64,000 bases of DNA, from the NCBI RefSeq assembly GCF_006491595.2, contig NZ_VEVQ02000001.1, positions 541,468 through 605,467 on the forward strand, written 5' to 3'. The stretch is from Flavobacterium jejuense. Lineage in GTDB: Bacteria > Bacteroidota > Bacteroidia > Flavobacteriales > Flavobacteriaceae. A program made the position numbers and the translations under genes. This document shows, piece by piece, positions 33,279-44,400 of the stretch (the stretch's first letter is position 1; each line of letters begins with the position of its first letter). The notes below the pieces were generated by a model. That model saw only the letters and a list, made by a program, of their open reading frames with translations, made no database searches and had not been told where the DNA came from.

Positions 33279-34199
33279 ATGAAAAAAAGTACAATTATGA
33301 AAATGGCATTAGCAAGTGTAGTTACATTGCTATGGTCATGTCAAACTCCTGATGAATCAATTGAAGTTGACTCTAAAAACAACAGTAAAACCATTTCAAC
33401 TACTTCACGTGCTCCTTCTTGTGGCGATATGTATGCCTTAGTATTATCTGGTGGTACAAGTACACCTGTTCCTGGAGGGCTTAGTTCACACATTTATAAA
33501 GTAGATTTATGTTCTTCACCTACAGTAGGTTATAGTTATCTTTCTACTTTAAAAATAGGAACTACACTTGTTACTAGTGTTACAGGTATTTGCGATATGC
33601 CTGGTGTTCCTGATTATGCATGGGCTGTAACTGGAGCAAATTCTAACTTTCCACAAAAAATACTTAAATTTCAAATATCTACAGGTGCCGCAAATATTGC
33701 CGCAAATGCAACTGCTCCTTTGCAAGATATTGAAAATTATGGCAATACAGGCTTATACTTAGCGATAAAGGAGGCTACTTCTTCAATATTAAAAGTCAAT
33801 GTAGGTACAGGTGTTTGTAATCCTTTTTCATCTTTTCCATCTTTTCCTCAATTTAATGGGTTAACTTTTGTAGGGAATAAAGTGCAAGTGATTTCTGGTT
33901 TAACCAATTATATTTGCTCACCTAATTATGGAGATATTTTAGAATATGATTTAGGTGCCAACCTAGTAGGAAGATATTCCTATAAAAACCTTCCTGCTAA
34001 CAATATATTTACCATGAAAGAATTAGGCTTTCATTATGATAATTGTTGTAAAAGATGGGTTGTAGGAAGTTCGTCAGGTATTATTTCAAATAATTTTGAT
34101 ATTACTCCTTGTACACCTTCAAATCCAATATTTTTGTTAAATACGGTTACTTCAGGGCAACCTCATTATGCTATTTATGATTTTATGGTAGAACTTTAA
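33279..34199 (+). CDS. Putative lipoprotein, beta-propeller-like
   Basis: 306 residues with a lipoprotein signal (MALASVVTLLWSCQTPDES; lipobox LLWSC, Cys21). The mature part has glycine-rich strands with repeats such as YALVLSGG, YLSTLKIG, YLAIKEATSSILKVNV and DILEYDLG, resembling a propeller built from ~45-residue blades. Six or more cysteines are present, including a CCKRW pair. Function unknown; probably outer-membrane. A strong terminator follows at 34232. Confidence 0.65.
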   Translation: MKKSTIMKMALASVVTLLWSCQTPDESIEVDSKNNSKTISTTSRAPSCGDMYALVLSGGTSTPVPGGLSSHIYKVDLCSSPTVGYSYLSTLKIGTTLVTSVTGICDMPGVPDYAWAVTGANSNFPQKILKFQISTGAANIAANATAPLQDIENYGNTGLYLAIKEATSSILKVNVGTGVCNPFSSFPSFPQFNGLTFVGNKVQVISGLTNYICSPNYGDILEYDLGANLVGRYSYKNLPANNIFTMKELGFHYDNCCKRWVVGSSSGIISNNFDITPCTPSNPIFLLNTVTSGQPHYAIYDFMVEL

Positions 34200-34231
34200 T
34201 TGCTTTTAAAGTATACAATATTTCAAATAAC

Positions 34232-34266
34232 AAAACCCTGTAAGCATAAAGTCTTACAGGGTTTTT
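34232..34266. terminator. Bidirectional rho-independent terminator
   Basis: AAAACCCTGTAAG (34232-34244) / CTTACAGGGTTTTT (34253-34266), 8-nt loop, with A- and T-tracts on both sides. It separates the 33279 gene from the convergent 34302 gene. Confidence 0.85.
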
Positions 34267-34301
34267 CTTGTTGCATTGTGTTTAGGGGCAAAAAGGTTTA
34301 G

Positions 34302-35180
34302 TTATTCTTTGATGAATTTTTTTATAGCTTCACCAGAATCACTTTCTAATTTTAAGATGTAGAAACCATTTGATAAATTGCTAACATCAATTGTTGCGTT
34401 GTTACTTAATAATACTTTCTGTTGTATTAATACTTTACCAGAAGCATCAATAATACTATAGCTATTTATTATACTATTTTTAGTAATACCTAAAGTAAGA
34501 GTATGTGCTACTGGATTTGGATAAATAGTGATTGCATTATTTAGAGCAGTAGGGCTGTTAGTGCTTAAGGTACAATTAGTATCCCATTCAACAACCATAG
34601 ACATACCTTGATTATTACTAGAACTATTTGGACAAAAATCTGGTGAGGCTTCAACATAGTAATTTCCAGGTTCAGTTATAACATATGAAATAGTGGTTGC
34701 TCCTGGAATTGGTAAACCATCTTTATACCATTGTATGTTGGTATTATAAGGACTATTTATAGTATTATTAAAACTACCTCCTTGGCATAATAAAAAATTT
34801 CCATTAAAGTTATCGACTGATACTGTCTCATTTATTTCATTCACTATTATTAGACTAGACCAGGCATAACTATCAATTTGTATTTCATTAGATTCGAAAG
34901 TATCAGTTCCTAAGGTAACAACTACTTTTAAAAGAGCTTGGTCATAGGTGTACCAATCATATGTAAAAGAAGCTTGATCCGCACCAGAAATGGCTACATA
35001 ATTGTCTGAAGTGAACCAATATTTATAATACCATTGATATGTATCATAAGTTTGGTTCATAACTGTTGCAGTACCATTTGTCCAAGGGCAAAGCATAAGA
35101 TCTCCTTGAATTTGTGGATTCTGTGAAAAAGAGGTGCTTAATCCACTAATAAAAATTAGAAGTAGTAAAAATTTTTTCAT
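34302..35180 (-). CDS. Secreted Ig-like protein with T9SS C-terminal sorting domain
   Basis: 292 residues. Signal peptide (FLLLLIFISGLSTSFSQ). Two Ig/PKD-like beta domains: one with TYDTYQWYYKYWF and LLKVVVTLGTDTFESNEIQI, one with NIQWYKDGLPIPGATTISYV and PGNYYVEASPDFC. The last ~75 residues (ITIYPNPVAHTLTL...FYILKLESDSGEAIKKFIKE) are a type A T9SS sorting domain, so the protein is exported across the outer membrane and attached or released. Probable adhesin or matrix protein; ligand unknown. Confidence 0.8.
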   Translation of the reverse strand: MKKFLLLLIFISGLSTSFSQNPQIQGDLMLCPWTNGTATVMNQTYDTYQWYYKYWFTSDNYVAISGADQASFTYDWYTYDQALLKVVVTLGTDTFESNEIQIDSYAWSSLIIVNEINETVSVDNFNGNFLLCQGGSFNNTINSPYNTNIQWYKDGLPIPGATTISYVITEPGNYYVEASPDFCPNSSSNNQGMSMVVEWDTNCTLSTNSPTALNNAITIYPNPVAHTLTLGITKNSIINSYSIIDASGKVLIQQKVLLSNNATIDVSNLSNGFYILKLESDSGEAIKKFIKE

Positions 35181-35356
35181 AATAATTTTTTTAATATTTA
35201 CTTCAAATTTAGAAAAGCTACCTGTTTTAGAGACTTTTTAGGGTGTGACAAATTGTGACATAAAGTTGAATAAATTGTGACAATAAAGAAAAAATACAAA
35301 GTGGGATTAATTTTTATTACTTGATAAGACAACTTTTTGAAAAGTTTCAATAGAGT

Positions 35357-36934
35357 TTAAACACTCAATAGATAAGCATTTAATGAAATGTCATTTGGAA
35401 GTTCTAACCTTTTCTCTATTCTTTCTTTTCTTTTTCTACAAGCAACTGGAGTTATATTAAGCATAGTAGCAATTTCTTTGGTATCTAAATTCATATAAAC
35501 GTAAGAAATATAACGAATATCAGTTGTAGTTAAATCAGGGTGTTTTTCTGTTAACCTTTTAATGAAACCTTGATTGACTTCATCAAAATGACGCACATAA
35601 TTTTCCCAATCATCATCGGTCTTCAAATGTTCTTTTAAAGCTTGAATGGTATTTATAATGGTATTGTTATCACTAGGTATGGTAGAAAAAGACTTTAAAA
35701 TATCTTGTAACAATTGATTACGTCCAGAGATATATAATGCTCTAGATAAAATTCTTTGATTTCTTAATTGAATTTCATTTTGTAAACTTTCTTTTTCTAA
35801 CAGTGCTGTTTTTTCTTTTTCAAGTAATAAAGAATTTTCAGCCATTTCCTTTTCAAGTTTAAAGGTGATTAGTTGCTGTTCTCTTTTTGCAAGCAATTCT
35901 TTCTGCTTCGCTTTTATAAAGTAATTTCTAAAAATTAATAGTAAAATTATAACCGCAAAAACAATGACCATTAGTATGGAATAAAAAAGTTTTCGCTCAT
36001 TCTTAATTCTAGTTTCTTTTTCAATAATTTTTTCTTTATAATTCTGAATTTGGAATTTCACTTCGCTACTTTCATATAATTTACTATTTTTGATAGTATT
36101 GAGTCTACTATTTGATATTGTTATAGAATCCTTATATTGAAAGGCTAAAGGATAGGATTTCAGTCTAAAGTAGATATTTGAAAGTAGATCATACAATTCA
36201 ATTTTTTTTTCTAAATCAGGTTTTTCTGTAAAGATTACATTTGTCCATTGCAAGGCTTCTACTAAATTATTTTCTTTTAAAAATGACTTTGCGATAATTA
36301 GTGAAAGATCAATTTTATTATCATTGTTTTGCTCATTTTTTAAATTAGAAAGTAATTTTTCTGCTTGTAAACGTGACTCTTTTATATTTCCTAGAAGTAA
36401 ATCATTGTTGTAAAGACCAACTAACGTAGGGATTCGTATTTCTGGCATTTTAGAATACTGAAGCGACTTATTGAAATAGTTGCGAGCTTGTTGTAATTTA
36501 TTTTCTTCATTGGCTAAAAGACCTAAATTCATAGTATATAAACCTATTTTTAAGGAGTCATTGTATTTTTGAGCTAAAACTAGAGCCTTTGTGAAATGAG
36601 CATTAGCCTTATCGTATTTTTTTTCTTTGCTATATAAAATGGCAATATTATTAAGCACAATCATGATTTGAGTACCATCTAAATGAGATGTCGCGATTTT
36701 ATAACTTTCAAGATATTGTTTTAGGGCTTCTCCATAATCAAGAAGCATATAATAGTTGTTTCCTATATTGTTTTGAACCAGGAATAATTGTTTGTACCAT
36801 TTGTTTTTTTCTGCTAATTCTCTAGCTTCAGAAAGTAATTCTAGTGAAGCAACATGATCTTTGCGAAGCATTAAATCAACACTAACTTTAAGAATAGAAT
36901 CACAATATTTACTATTGGTTCCAAATAGTGTCAT
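35357..36934 (-). CDS. TPR protein with transmembrane helix and C-terminal LuxR-like HTH
   Basis: 525 residues from ATG 36934. TPR repeats cover ~20-280 (for example QNNIGNNYYMLLDYGEALKQY, IAILYSKEKKYDKANAHFTKAL, LGLLANEENKLQQARNYFNKSL). A membrane helix SILMVIVFAVIILLLIFRN is at ~315-335, a coiled coil follows, and the C-terminus (LTTTDIRYISYVYMNLDTKE, then IATMLNITPVACRKRKERIEKRL) is the Bacteroidota TPR-LuxR regulator signature. The frame stays open upstream: codons from 37000 (CTG) or 36997 (ATT) to 36935 encode ILNTFPIKTTLIFLFICLFGQ, a plausible signal peptide without an ATG/GTG/TTG start, so the true start may be non-canonical. It probably senses an envelope signal via the periplasmic TPRs and binds DNA in the cytosol. 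Confidence 0.78.
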   Translation of the reverse strand: MTLFGTNSKYCDSILKVSVDLMLRKDHVASLELLSEARELAEKNKWYKQLFLVQNNIGNNYYMLLDYGEALKQYLESYKIATSHLDGTQIMIVLNNIAILYSKEKKYDKANAHFTKALVLAQKYNDSLKIGLYTMNLGLLANEENKLQQARNYFNKSLQYSKMPEIRIPTLVGLYNNDLLLGNIKESRLQAEKLLSNLKNEQNNDNKIDLSLIIAKSFLKENNLVEALQWTNVIFTEKPDLEKKIELYDLLSNIYFRLKSYPLAFQYKDSITISNSRLNTIKNSKLYESSEVKFQIQNYKEKIIEKETRIKNERKLFYSILMVIVFAVIILLLIFRNYFIKAKQKELLAKREQQLITFKLEKEMAENSLLLEKEKTALLEKESLQNEIQLRNQRILSRALYISGRNQLLQDILKSFSTIPSDNNTIINTIQALKEHLKTDDDWENYVRHFDEVNQGFIKRLTEKHPDLTTTDIRYISYVYMNLDTKEIATMLNITPVACRKRKERIEKRLELPNDISLNAYLLSV

Positions 36935-37374
36935 TTGTCCAAAAAGACAAATAAATAAGAAAATTAAAGTTGTTTTGATAGGAAATGTATTTAAAATCAG
37001 ATCAAAAATACTTCTAAATTTTTAAAAAATAATAAAGCAGCTAAAAATTATGATTTATTTAGAAAAGAGTTTTCTTCATTAAAATTCATTTATCTCTGAT
37101 ATACTATAAGATAGTTTTAGTGGCAAACAATGGATGATTTTTTTGCATCACTTTATTAATCAACCTATTGATTAGTTTTTGAATAAAAAAACGTTTACAT
37201 AACTTAAAATTAAAGAAACAACGTTAAAACATCTCAGTTTACAGCCTTGCTTTAAAAGATAATTAAGTTTGTGTTAGGTCATATTTTCAATGGGTTGTTA
37301 TCGTTACTTTTGAACAGTTTTGAATTAAAAATGTGCTAGTAAAAAAGGCTTTAATTCGATTTAAATGACTAAAT
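36935..37374. other. Intergenic region between divergent genes
   Basis: The first ~65 nt probably encode the signal peptide of the 35357 gene (see that entry). TACTTTTG at 37305-37312 matches the TAnnTTTG element and may be the promoter of the glycosyltransferase gene, giving a ~55-nt leader. The rest is AT-rich with no ORF, RNA or repeat that I can support. Confidence 0.4.
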
Positions 37375-38364
37375 ATGAAGATATTTTATGCTGTGCAAGC
37401 TACTGGAAACGGTCACATTAGTAGAGCTACACAATTATTTCCTTATTTACAAAAATATGGTGATATTGATTTTTTTCTAAGTGGTAGTAATGCTAGTTTA
37501 GCTGCAGAAATTCCTGTAAAGTTTAGAAGTAAAGGTTGTAGTTTATTTTATAGCAAATGCGGAGGATTAAATTATTGGGACATTGCTAAGAATATTAAAC
37601 CTTATCAAATTTACAAAGACGCCACTAAATTACCCTTACATAAATATGATGTAATTATTAATGATTTTGATTCGGTAACTGCTTTGGCTTGTAAATTACA
37701 AAAAGTGCATTCGGTTCAGTTTGGTCATCAAGCTAGTTTTTTATCGGAGAATACCCCTAGACCGGAAAGTAAAAGTAAAATAGGTGAATTTATTTTTAAA
37801 AATTATGCTCCAGCACCTCAAAATTTAGGTTTGCATTTTGAATCCTATGATTCCTTCATTCATCCACCCATTATTAAAGATGAAATTGTACAAGCCATTC
37901 CTAAAAATTTAGGACATATTAGCGTATACTTGCCTTCTTTTGATAAAGATTGTTTAGAAAAAGCTTTTAGATCCATTCCTCATATAGCATTTCATTGGTT
38001 TTTAGATACGGTTAAAGAAGTACATAAAATAGGGAATATTACTTATTTTCCGGTGAGTCAAAAAGAATTCAATAAAAGTCTTATTAATAGTGAAGGCATT
38101 ATTACAGGTGGTGGCTTTGAGACTCCTTCAGAAGCCTTGTATTTAGGTAAAAAAATCTTATCAATTCCTATTAAAGAGCATTACGAACAAGAATGCAATG
38201 CTGCTGCGCTAAAGAAGATGGGTGTTCCTGTGGAATATGCTGTAAAAGATGATTTTAATCAAGTCATTGAAAATTGGCTGAATAGCAACATCATTTACCC
38301 GAAAATGAAAGCCAACAATATTACTGAAACGTTAGAATTTTTGTTTGACACATATAGCAACTAG
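37375..38364 (+). CDS. Glycosyltransferase-like protein (GT-B fold, MJ1255/MurG-like)
   Basis: 329 residues. N-terminal FYAVQATGNGHISRATQLFP has the glycine/His loop of GT-B enzymes; C-terminal EGIITGGGFETPSEALYLGKK is the UDP-sugar-binding region with Glu and SEAL, as in MurG-type and MJ1255-like transferases. A central VIINDFDSVTALACKL and a long SVQFGHQASFL segment complete the fold. Acceptor and sugar are unknown; lipid or cell-wall glycosylation is likely. Single gene convergent with the U32 gene, separated by a terminator. Confidence 0.8.
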   Translation: MKIFYAVQATGNGHISRATQLFPYLQKYGDIDFFLSGSNASLAAEIPVKFRSKGCSLFYSKCGGLNYWDIAKNIKPYQIYKDATKLPLHKYDVIINDFDSVTALACKLQKVHSVQFGHQASFLSENTPRPESKSKIGEFIFKNYAPAPQNLGLHFESYDSFIHPPIIKDEIVQAIPKNLGHISVYLPSFDKDCLEKAFRSIPHIAFHWFLDTVKEVHKIGNITYFPVSQKEFNKSLINSEGIITGGGFETPSEALYLGKKILSIPIKEHYEQECNAAALKKMGVPVEYAVKDDFNQVIENWLNSNIIYPKMKANNITETLEFLFDTYSN

Positions 38365-38374
38365 AATTTAATAA

Positions 38375-38410
38375 AAATCCGTTTATAATAGAGTTATAAT
38401 AAACGGATTT
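38375..38410. terminator. Bidirectional terminator
   Basis: AAATCCGTTTAT (38375-38386) / ATAAACGGATTT (38399-38410) followed by CTTTTT; on the other strand an A-tract precedes it. Serves the convergent genes at 37375 and 38432. Confidence 0.8.
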
Positions 38411-38431
38411 CTTTTTCATAAAAATTATCAA

Positions 38432-40324
38432 TTATCTTTTTTTACTCACAAATTCTAATTGTTCGTCTTCGTCTATAAATTCTAATTCGGCATCTTTTTC
38501 CCAGATTTCCATTTCACAAGGCTTGCAATTGAATTTCAATTTATAAGCATTGTCACCATGAGTAAGAGTTAAAGGTTCTACAACTTTTTCACCCATGGTA
38601 TCTCTTTGGAAACGAGCACATTTACCCAATTCATATTTCACACAATACTTAGTCACCATTACTCTCGATTTTCCAGGATCCCATTGCATTTCGAAGGCTT
38701 TCTCAATTTCAGTAACACCATGACGTTTGTAAAACTTTCTAGCCAAATGATTGGATACATTGTACGTAAAATCAAGTTCTTGTACTGGATAAGGATGATC
38801 TGTTTTGGTAATTTGAAACTCTTCTCTGTGGTATTCGTTGATACGAATGTCTATTAATTGTTCTAAAACTGTTCTTCTCACTTCATTTACTTTTGAAATA
38901 GGTAAGAACCAATTGTTTGAAAAAGAGATTTCAATATTTTCAACCATAAAAGGAGTATTTCCAGTTTTGGCTAAATTGGTTTTGATATTGGGAAGGGTGT
39001 CATTCCCATTTTTAGCGACTTCTTTCTCTGTTTCAAGCGTAGCCATGCTAATGTGTCCATCTTCATCAGTAGCAACCAGTAAAAAGCCATCATTAGTTTC
39101 CGTAAAGACTAAATCTACACTTATTTTACGAACTGCACTGTTTTCTTTTTCGACAATTTTATTAAACTCAGCATCAGAATTTCTATAAATTTCTGTTCCA
39201 ATGGCTAATGATTTAAATGTATTAGGAACTACAATGTTGTTGATAATAATATTAATTTGAGCTCCATCCGCTTCACCAGATTCATTGATGAAATAGAGTC
39301 CATCACCATTATTTAATTGGTCTGAATTCTCAATCACATAGCCATTAGCTTTTAATTCTAAAACTTTACCAATGTATTGTCCTTGTGATTTTGGAGTATC
39401 CCAACTTCCAATTTTTTCTTTACGTTTGTTTACGAAATAATCGGTGTAACCTCTATTGAAACTTCTGTCCATCTCTGGTTCAAAATTATAGAAGGTTTTT
39501 CCAGAAGAGGCTTTTTGGAACGAATCATTATTTTCTAAGAAAGCATCTAATTTTCTTCTTAAAAAAGAAGTATTATTTTTAACGTAAACAATATCTTTTA
39601 AACGACCTTCAATTTTAAAAGAGCAAATTCCAGCTTCAATTAAATTGGGCAATTGATCACTTAAGTCTAAATCTTTTATAGATAATAAATGACTGTTAGC
39701 AATAAGTGTTTTACCAGTTCCATCCACTAAGTTATAAGGTAAGCGACAGTTTTGTGCACATGAACCTCTATTAGCACTACGTTCACCATTAGCAATACTC
39801 ATATAACAATTACCACTAAATGACACGCAAAGTGCACCAGAAACAAAGAATTCTAATTCTACATCAGAAGCTTCATGAATTTCCTTGATTTGGTCTAAAT
39901 TCAATTCTCTAGCTAAAACGACACGTTGAATTCCCGCGTCTTTTAAGAATTTTACGTGTTTTGGATCTCTATTATTCGCTTGTGTACTGGCATGAAGTAC
40001 AATAGGAGGTAAGTCCATTTCAAGAATGGCCATATCTTGTATGATAAGTGCATCCACTCCTATAGCATATAATTCGTGAATTAATTTTTGACAAGGCTCT
40101 AATTCTTTTTCATATAAAATGGTGTTTAGTACTACAAATACTTGTGCTTTAAACAAATGGGCATAGGCAACCATTTCGGCAATATCTTCTACAGAGTTTG
40201 TTGCGTTTGTACGAGCTCCATACAAAGGAGCACCAATATAAACAGCATCTGCACCAGCATTAATAGCGGCAATTCCTTGCACTAAATTTTTGGCAGGAGC
40301 CAAAATTTCCACTTTTCTCTTCAT
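38432..40324 (-). CDS. U32 family (peptidase-like) RNA hydroxylation protein, RlhA/TrhP type
   Basis: 630 residues. N-terminal TIM-barrel start VEILAPAKNLVQGIAAINAG and ADAVYIGAPLYGAR; cysteine cluster GNCYMSIANGERSANRG followed by SCAQNCRLPY (~170-197), which binds the iron-sulfur cluster of U32 proteins; FKIEGRLKD (~242). A second set of cysteines is at the C-terminus (CVKYELGKCARF, FNCKPCEMEIW). The length fits E. coli RlhA (23S rRNA C2501 hydroxylation) better than the shorter TrhP (tRNA U34 hydroxylation); both use prephenate as oxygen-linked cofactor source. Exact target cannot be decided from the sequence. Housekeeping RNA modification, not obviously linked to the repair locus. Confidence 0.82.
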   Translation of the reverse strand: MKRKVEILAPAKNLVQGIAAINAGADAVYIGAPLYGARTNATNSVEDIAEMVAYAHLFKAQVFVVLNTILYEKELEPCQKLIHELYAIGVDALIIQDMAILEMDLPPIVLHASTQANNRDPKHVKFLKDAGIQRVVLARELNLDQIKEIHEASDVELEFFVSGALCVSFSGNCYMSIANGERSANRGSCAQNCRLPYNLVDGTGKTLIANSHLLSIKDLDLSDQLPNLIEAGICSFKIEGRLKDIVYVKNNTSFLRRKLDAFLENNDSFQKASSGKTFYNFEPEMDRSFNRGYTDYFVNKRKEKIGSWDTPKSQGQYIGKVLELKANGYVIENSDQLNNGDGLYFINESGEADGAQINIIINNIVVPNTFKSLAIGTEIYRNSDAEFNKIVEKENSAVRKISVDLVFTETNDGFLLVATDEDGHISMATLETEKEVAKNGNDTLPNIKTNLAKTGNTPFMVENIEISFSNNWFLPISKVNEVRRTVLEQLIDIRINEYHREEFQITKTDHPYPVQELDFTYNVSNHLARKFYKRHGVTEIEKAFEMQWDPGKSRVMVTKYCVKYELGKCARFQRDTMGEKVVEPLTLTHGDNAYKLKFNCKPCEMEIWEKDAELEFIDEDEQLEFVSKKR

Positions 40325-40513
40325 ACAATTGTAACGATAAATTTATACATCAGAAACGAATACAATTTGCAAAAATATAAAATACTTCAGATATAATTTA
40401 TAGAATGTTTAAAATTCGAAGTGAAATAGAATTTTAATAGCTAAAATGATTTTCTTTTTTTACTAATAATTTTAGCATATTTGCAACTAAGTTATGAATA
40501 CTATATTTAAAAA

Positions 40514-41461
40514 ATGCTACAACCAGAAGTAAAAAGTAAATTAGGAGAAGATATTTGTATTGCCATTTATTTAGACAATTGCAAATGGAATTATATAGTA
40601 GATTGTGGTGAAGCAAGTCTATTAACCGTTAAAGATTGCATGAATGCACGTGCTATTTTCATATCACATACTCATATTGATCATTTTATTAATTTTGATC
40701 AGATTATGCGTCATCAAATAGGTACAAAAGAGCGTTATATTATTTGTGGACCAAAGAATATTGCAGTACAAATACAAGCCAAATTGCGTTCTTTCACTTG
40801 GAATTTAGTGGAAGATGATGCCGTAATTTATGAAATAAGAGAAATTATCTCTGAAAATGAAATTACGAGCTACGAAATGAAACCAGCGCATTGGGAATTA
40901 GAACTAGTAGCAAATAGAACTACTTTGTATGACGACGAAAGAGTAGTGGTGAACTTTACCATTTTAGACCATAAGACAGATGTAATTGCCTATCATTTTA
41001 AAGATAAGGACAGTATTAATATTGATGTATCAAAAGTAACTCACAAACTAGGAAAATGGATAAATGAGTTAAAACTAGCTTATGTTGCAAAAGAAGGAGA
41101 TAAAATTATTAGTTTTGAAGAGCATCAATTTAAAGCAAAAGAATTATTTCATTATTTAAAAATTGAAAGAGGAAATACACTAGGAATCATCTTAGATCAT
41201 GCCAGTCATAAAGAAAATCATAATAAAATAAAACAATTATTTAAGGAATGTGATACGGTGTTTATTGAAACGTTTTATAAAGAGGAAGATAAAGAAAAAG
41301 CACTGATTAATTATCATAGTTATGCTTCCCAATCTGGTAAGATTATGTTTGAATCTAAGGTTAAAAAAGCTATTCCTGTTCATTTTTCTAGGAAATATAC
41401 TGAGGAAGATATAGCTCAAATAAAAGTAGATTTTACCAAAGCTTTTCAAGGAGAATATTGA
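40514..41461 (+). CDS. Metallo-beta-lactamase-fold hydrolase, RNase Z-like
   Basis: 315 residues. The MBL metal motif is IFISHTHIDHFINF (His52, His54, Asp56, His57). Later ligands are ILDHASH (~239) and the C-terminal IPVHFSRKY (~296). The wide insertion between and the overall length fit the RNase Z/ElaC-like branch, in which case the substrate would be tRNA 3' trailers, but the exosite arm is not obvious, so other hydrolase roles remain possible. Single gene; start at ATG 40514 in a short, AT-rich leader. It is convergent with the hybrid kinase gene 14 nt downstream. Confidence 0.75.
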   Translation: MLQPEVKSKLGEDICIAIYLDNCKWNYIVDCGEASLLTVKDCMNARAIFISHTHIDHFINFDQIMRHQIGTKERYIICGPKNIAVQIQAKLRSFTWNLVEDDAVIYEIREIISENEITSYEMKPAHWELELVANRTTLYDDERVVVNFTILDHKTDVIAYHFKDKDSINIDVSKVTHKLGKWINELKLAYVAKEGDKIISFEEHQFKAKELFHYLKIERGNTLGIILDHASHKENHNKIKQLFKECDTVFIETFYKEEDKEKALINYHSYASQSGKIMFESKVKKAIPVHFSRKYTEEDIAQIKVDFTKAFQGEY

Positions 41462-41474
41462 ATTCACAACAAAG

Positions 41475-44400
41475 TTAGGTCAACCATTTCTCTAAAACTT
41501 GTTTTAAATCTGTTTTAATTATAGGTTTAGACAAATAGTCATTCATGCCAGCTTCAAAACATTTATCTCTTTCATGAGCTAATATTCCTGCTGTTATTGC
41601 AATTATAGGAGTGTTTTTACCTATCTGTAATTGCCTTATTTCTGTTGTGGCTTCATAACCATTTTTATTAGGCATTTGAACATCCATTAGAATTAAATCG
41701 ATACTTTCATTTTTAAATAGTTCGATTGCTTCAAGACCATCATAAGCTTCAAAAATACTAATATTAGGATTTATTTTTTGAATTAAAGTTTTAGTTAATA
41801 ACATATTTACTTTATTATCTTCAACAATTAACAAAGTGTGTTTTTTTAAAAATTTAGTTTCATTTACAGGAATATCTTGGATATTTTCTTTTATTCGTAT
41901 GGGATTACTATTTTTAACTTTCTTAGCTTTAATGGTAAAGAAAAACTTGCTTCCTTCTCCATATTTACTTTTTAGTTCTAATTTACTATCCATTAAACTT
42001 AAAAGTTGTTTTGAAATGGTTAGCCCTAATCCTGTTCCACCAAATTTTCTACTGGTAGAATTATCTTCTTGTACGAATGAGTCAAAGATTTTTTCATTAT
42101 TGTCCATTTTTATACCAATTCCTGTATCGTTAACTGAAAAATGAATTACGGACTCTTTTTTAGTTGACTCTATTTCAGTAATATTTAATTGAATTTCACC
42201 AAATTCAGTAAATTTTAATGCGTTACTTAATAAATTCATTAATATTTGCTTCAATCGAACTGCATCAGCCAAAATATATTTTGGAACGTTTTTATCTTTA
42301 TTAAATACTAAGTTTAATTTTTTCTGATGTGCTTGATATTGAAATAAATCTACTACCTGTTGAGTTAATTCAAATAAATCTACTTCTGCTATATCTAATT
42401 CAAATTTACCAGACTCAATCTTAGAAAAATCTAAAATATCATTTACTATTTTTAATAATGAAGAGGCAGATTCATTAATCGTAGACATGTATTGATAATG
42501 TGTCTTTTCTAAATTAGATTCCATTAATAAATGACTAAAACCTATAATTCCATTTAAAGGAGTTCTAATTTCATGGCTCATGTTAGCTAGAAAGTCAGTT
42601 TTAGCTTTATTGGCTGTTTCTGCACGTTCTTTTTCTTTTAAAATCTCAAATTCCATTAATTTACGTTCAGTAATATCAATAAAACTAGAGACAATTTCTG
42701 TTATTTTTCCTTTTGAATCTTTAACTGAAAAAGCATTAAATAAAAGCCATGATGTCTTTTCTGATTTTTGTTTAGCAATTCCTAAAATTAGGTTTTTAAT
42801 AGGTTTATTTCCATTTAAAATTTGATTAATTGGATATTTATCTTTGGACATCATTGTGCTATCTTCATTTAAAAATATCCAATTAGGAGCTACATTTGAA
42901 TTACCCTTATTTATTTCTAATAATTCAGAAGCCTTTAGATTATTCAATAAAATTGAACCATTAACATTTTGCACAACAATACCAGCATCTAAATTATCTA
43001 AAATATCACGATATCGTTCTTTACTTTTTTGAAGTTCTAGTTCAGATTGCTTGGCAATAGTAATATCTCTAGAAAGACAAATAAAATGATTTTCATTATT
43101 TTTACTCTTCTCCATGGGAGCGATTGATAATTCAAACCAACGTTTGCTATTTGATAATTCTAATGCGTATTTTTTACCTGTAGAAAAACCTTTTAATACT
43201 ACTTCATCCATAGCTAATGAAAAACATTGAGCTGCAGCCTCTGGTAATACTTCTGAAAAGGTTTTTCCAATGATAGCTGTAGTAGAATGTGACAATAAGT
43301 TTTCTTTATGTGAATGATAATTATATATTCGTCCTTCTTTGTCTACTTCTATTAATAAATCGGGTATGGCATCAATAATTGCTTCTAGTTTTTCATATGA
43401 TTTTTTAAGTTCCTCTTCAACTTGTTTTCTTTCTGTTATATTGGTAGTAGTTCCTACATAGCCTACGACTTCATTATTATCGTTTCTCTCGGGCATGGCA
43501 TGACCCATAACCCATACTATTGAACCATCAGGACGAATAAAACGATATTCGGATAAAGATAAATCTTGTTGTTCAGTAGCATTTTCCCAACCCTTATGTA
43601 GTGAATCCTTATCTTCCTCATGAACCGCATCTAACCAGCCATTGCCTAAAGCTTTTTCATAAGGCATACCTGTTATTTCTGACCAACGTGGATTCACATA
43701 GGTAGTATATCCATCAGCATCTGTACGAAAAATTCCTACAGGAGATATTTCTGTTAAAATATGATATCTGTTTTCACTTTCAGTCATATCTTTTAATGCT
43801 TTTTTTCTAAGTTTTTCTTTCTCAAAAACATCTAAAGCAAATGAAACATCTAAAGTTGCTTCTTCTAGCAAAGCTATTTCTTCATCATCAAAAAAATCTT
43901 TCTCACTAGCATAAAAACAAAAGATACCAACTGGTTTTCCAAATTTCTTAATAGGTAGTATCATTAATGATAAAAAATCCCTTTTTAAAGCTTCCTCTTT
44001 CCAAGAATCCATAATGTCATCATTAGCAATATCATTAACCACAACATATTTCTCTGTTTGTAATGTTTTACATCTTGAATCGAATGCATTATTGAAATCA
44101 TTAATCAATAATTCCCTTACAGTGTTTACATAACCATTATCTTTTCCTTCAATGACTATTGGTTTTATTTTCTGAGTTATTTCGTCTAACATACCTATCC
44201 AAACCATTTGAAATTTCCCAATGTTTACAGCAATGGAACAGGCTTCTTGAAATAAAGTTTTTTCTTCTTTGGTACGCACAATCATTTGGTTCATCTGGCT
44301 AATAAAATGATACAAGCGATTGGCTTTAACAATTTTTTGTTTAGCAAGAATACGATCAGTTATATCAGAAGCTATTCCATGACAAATTACTGTTCCTTCT

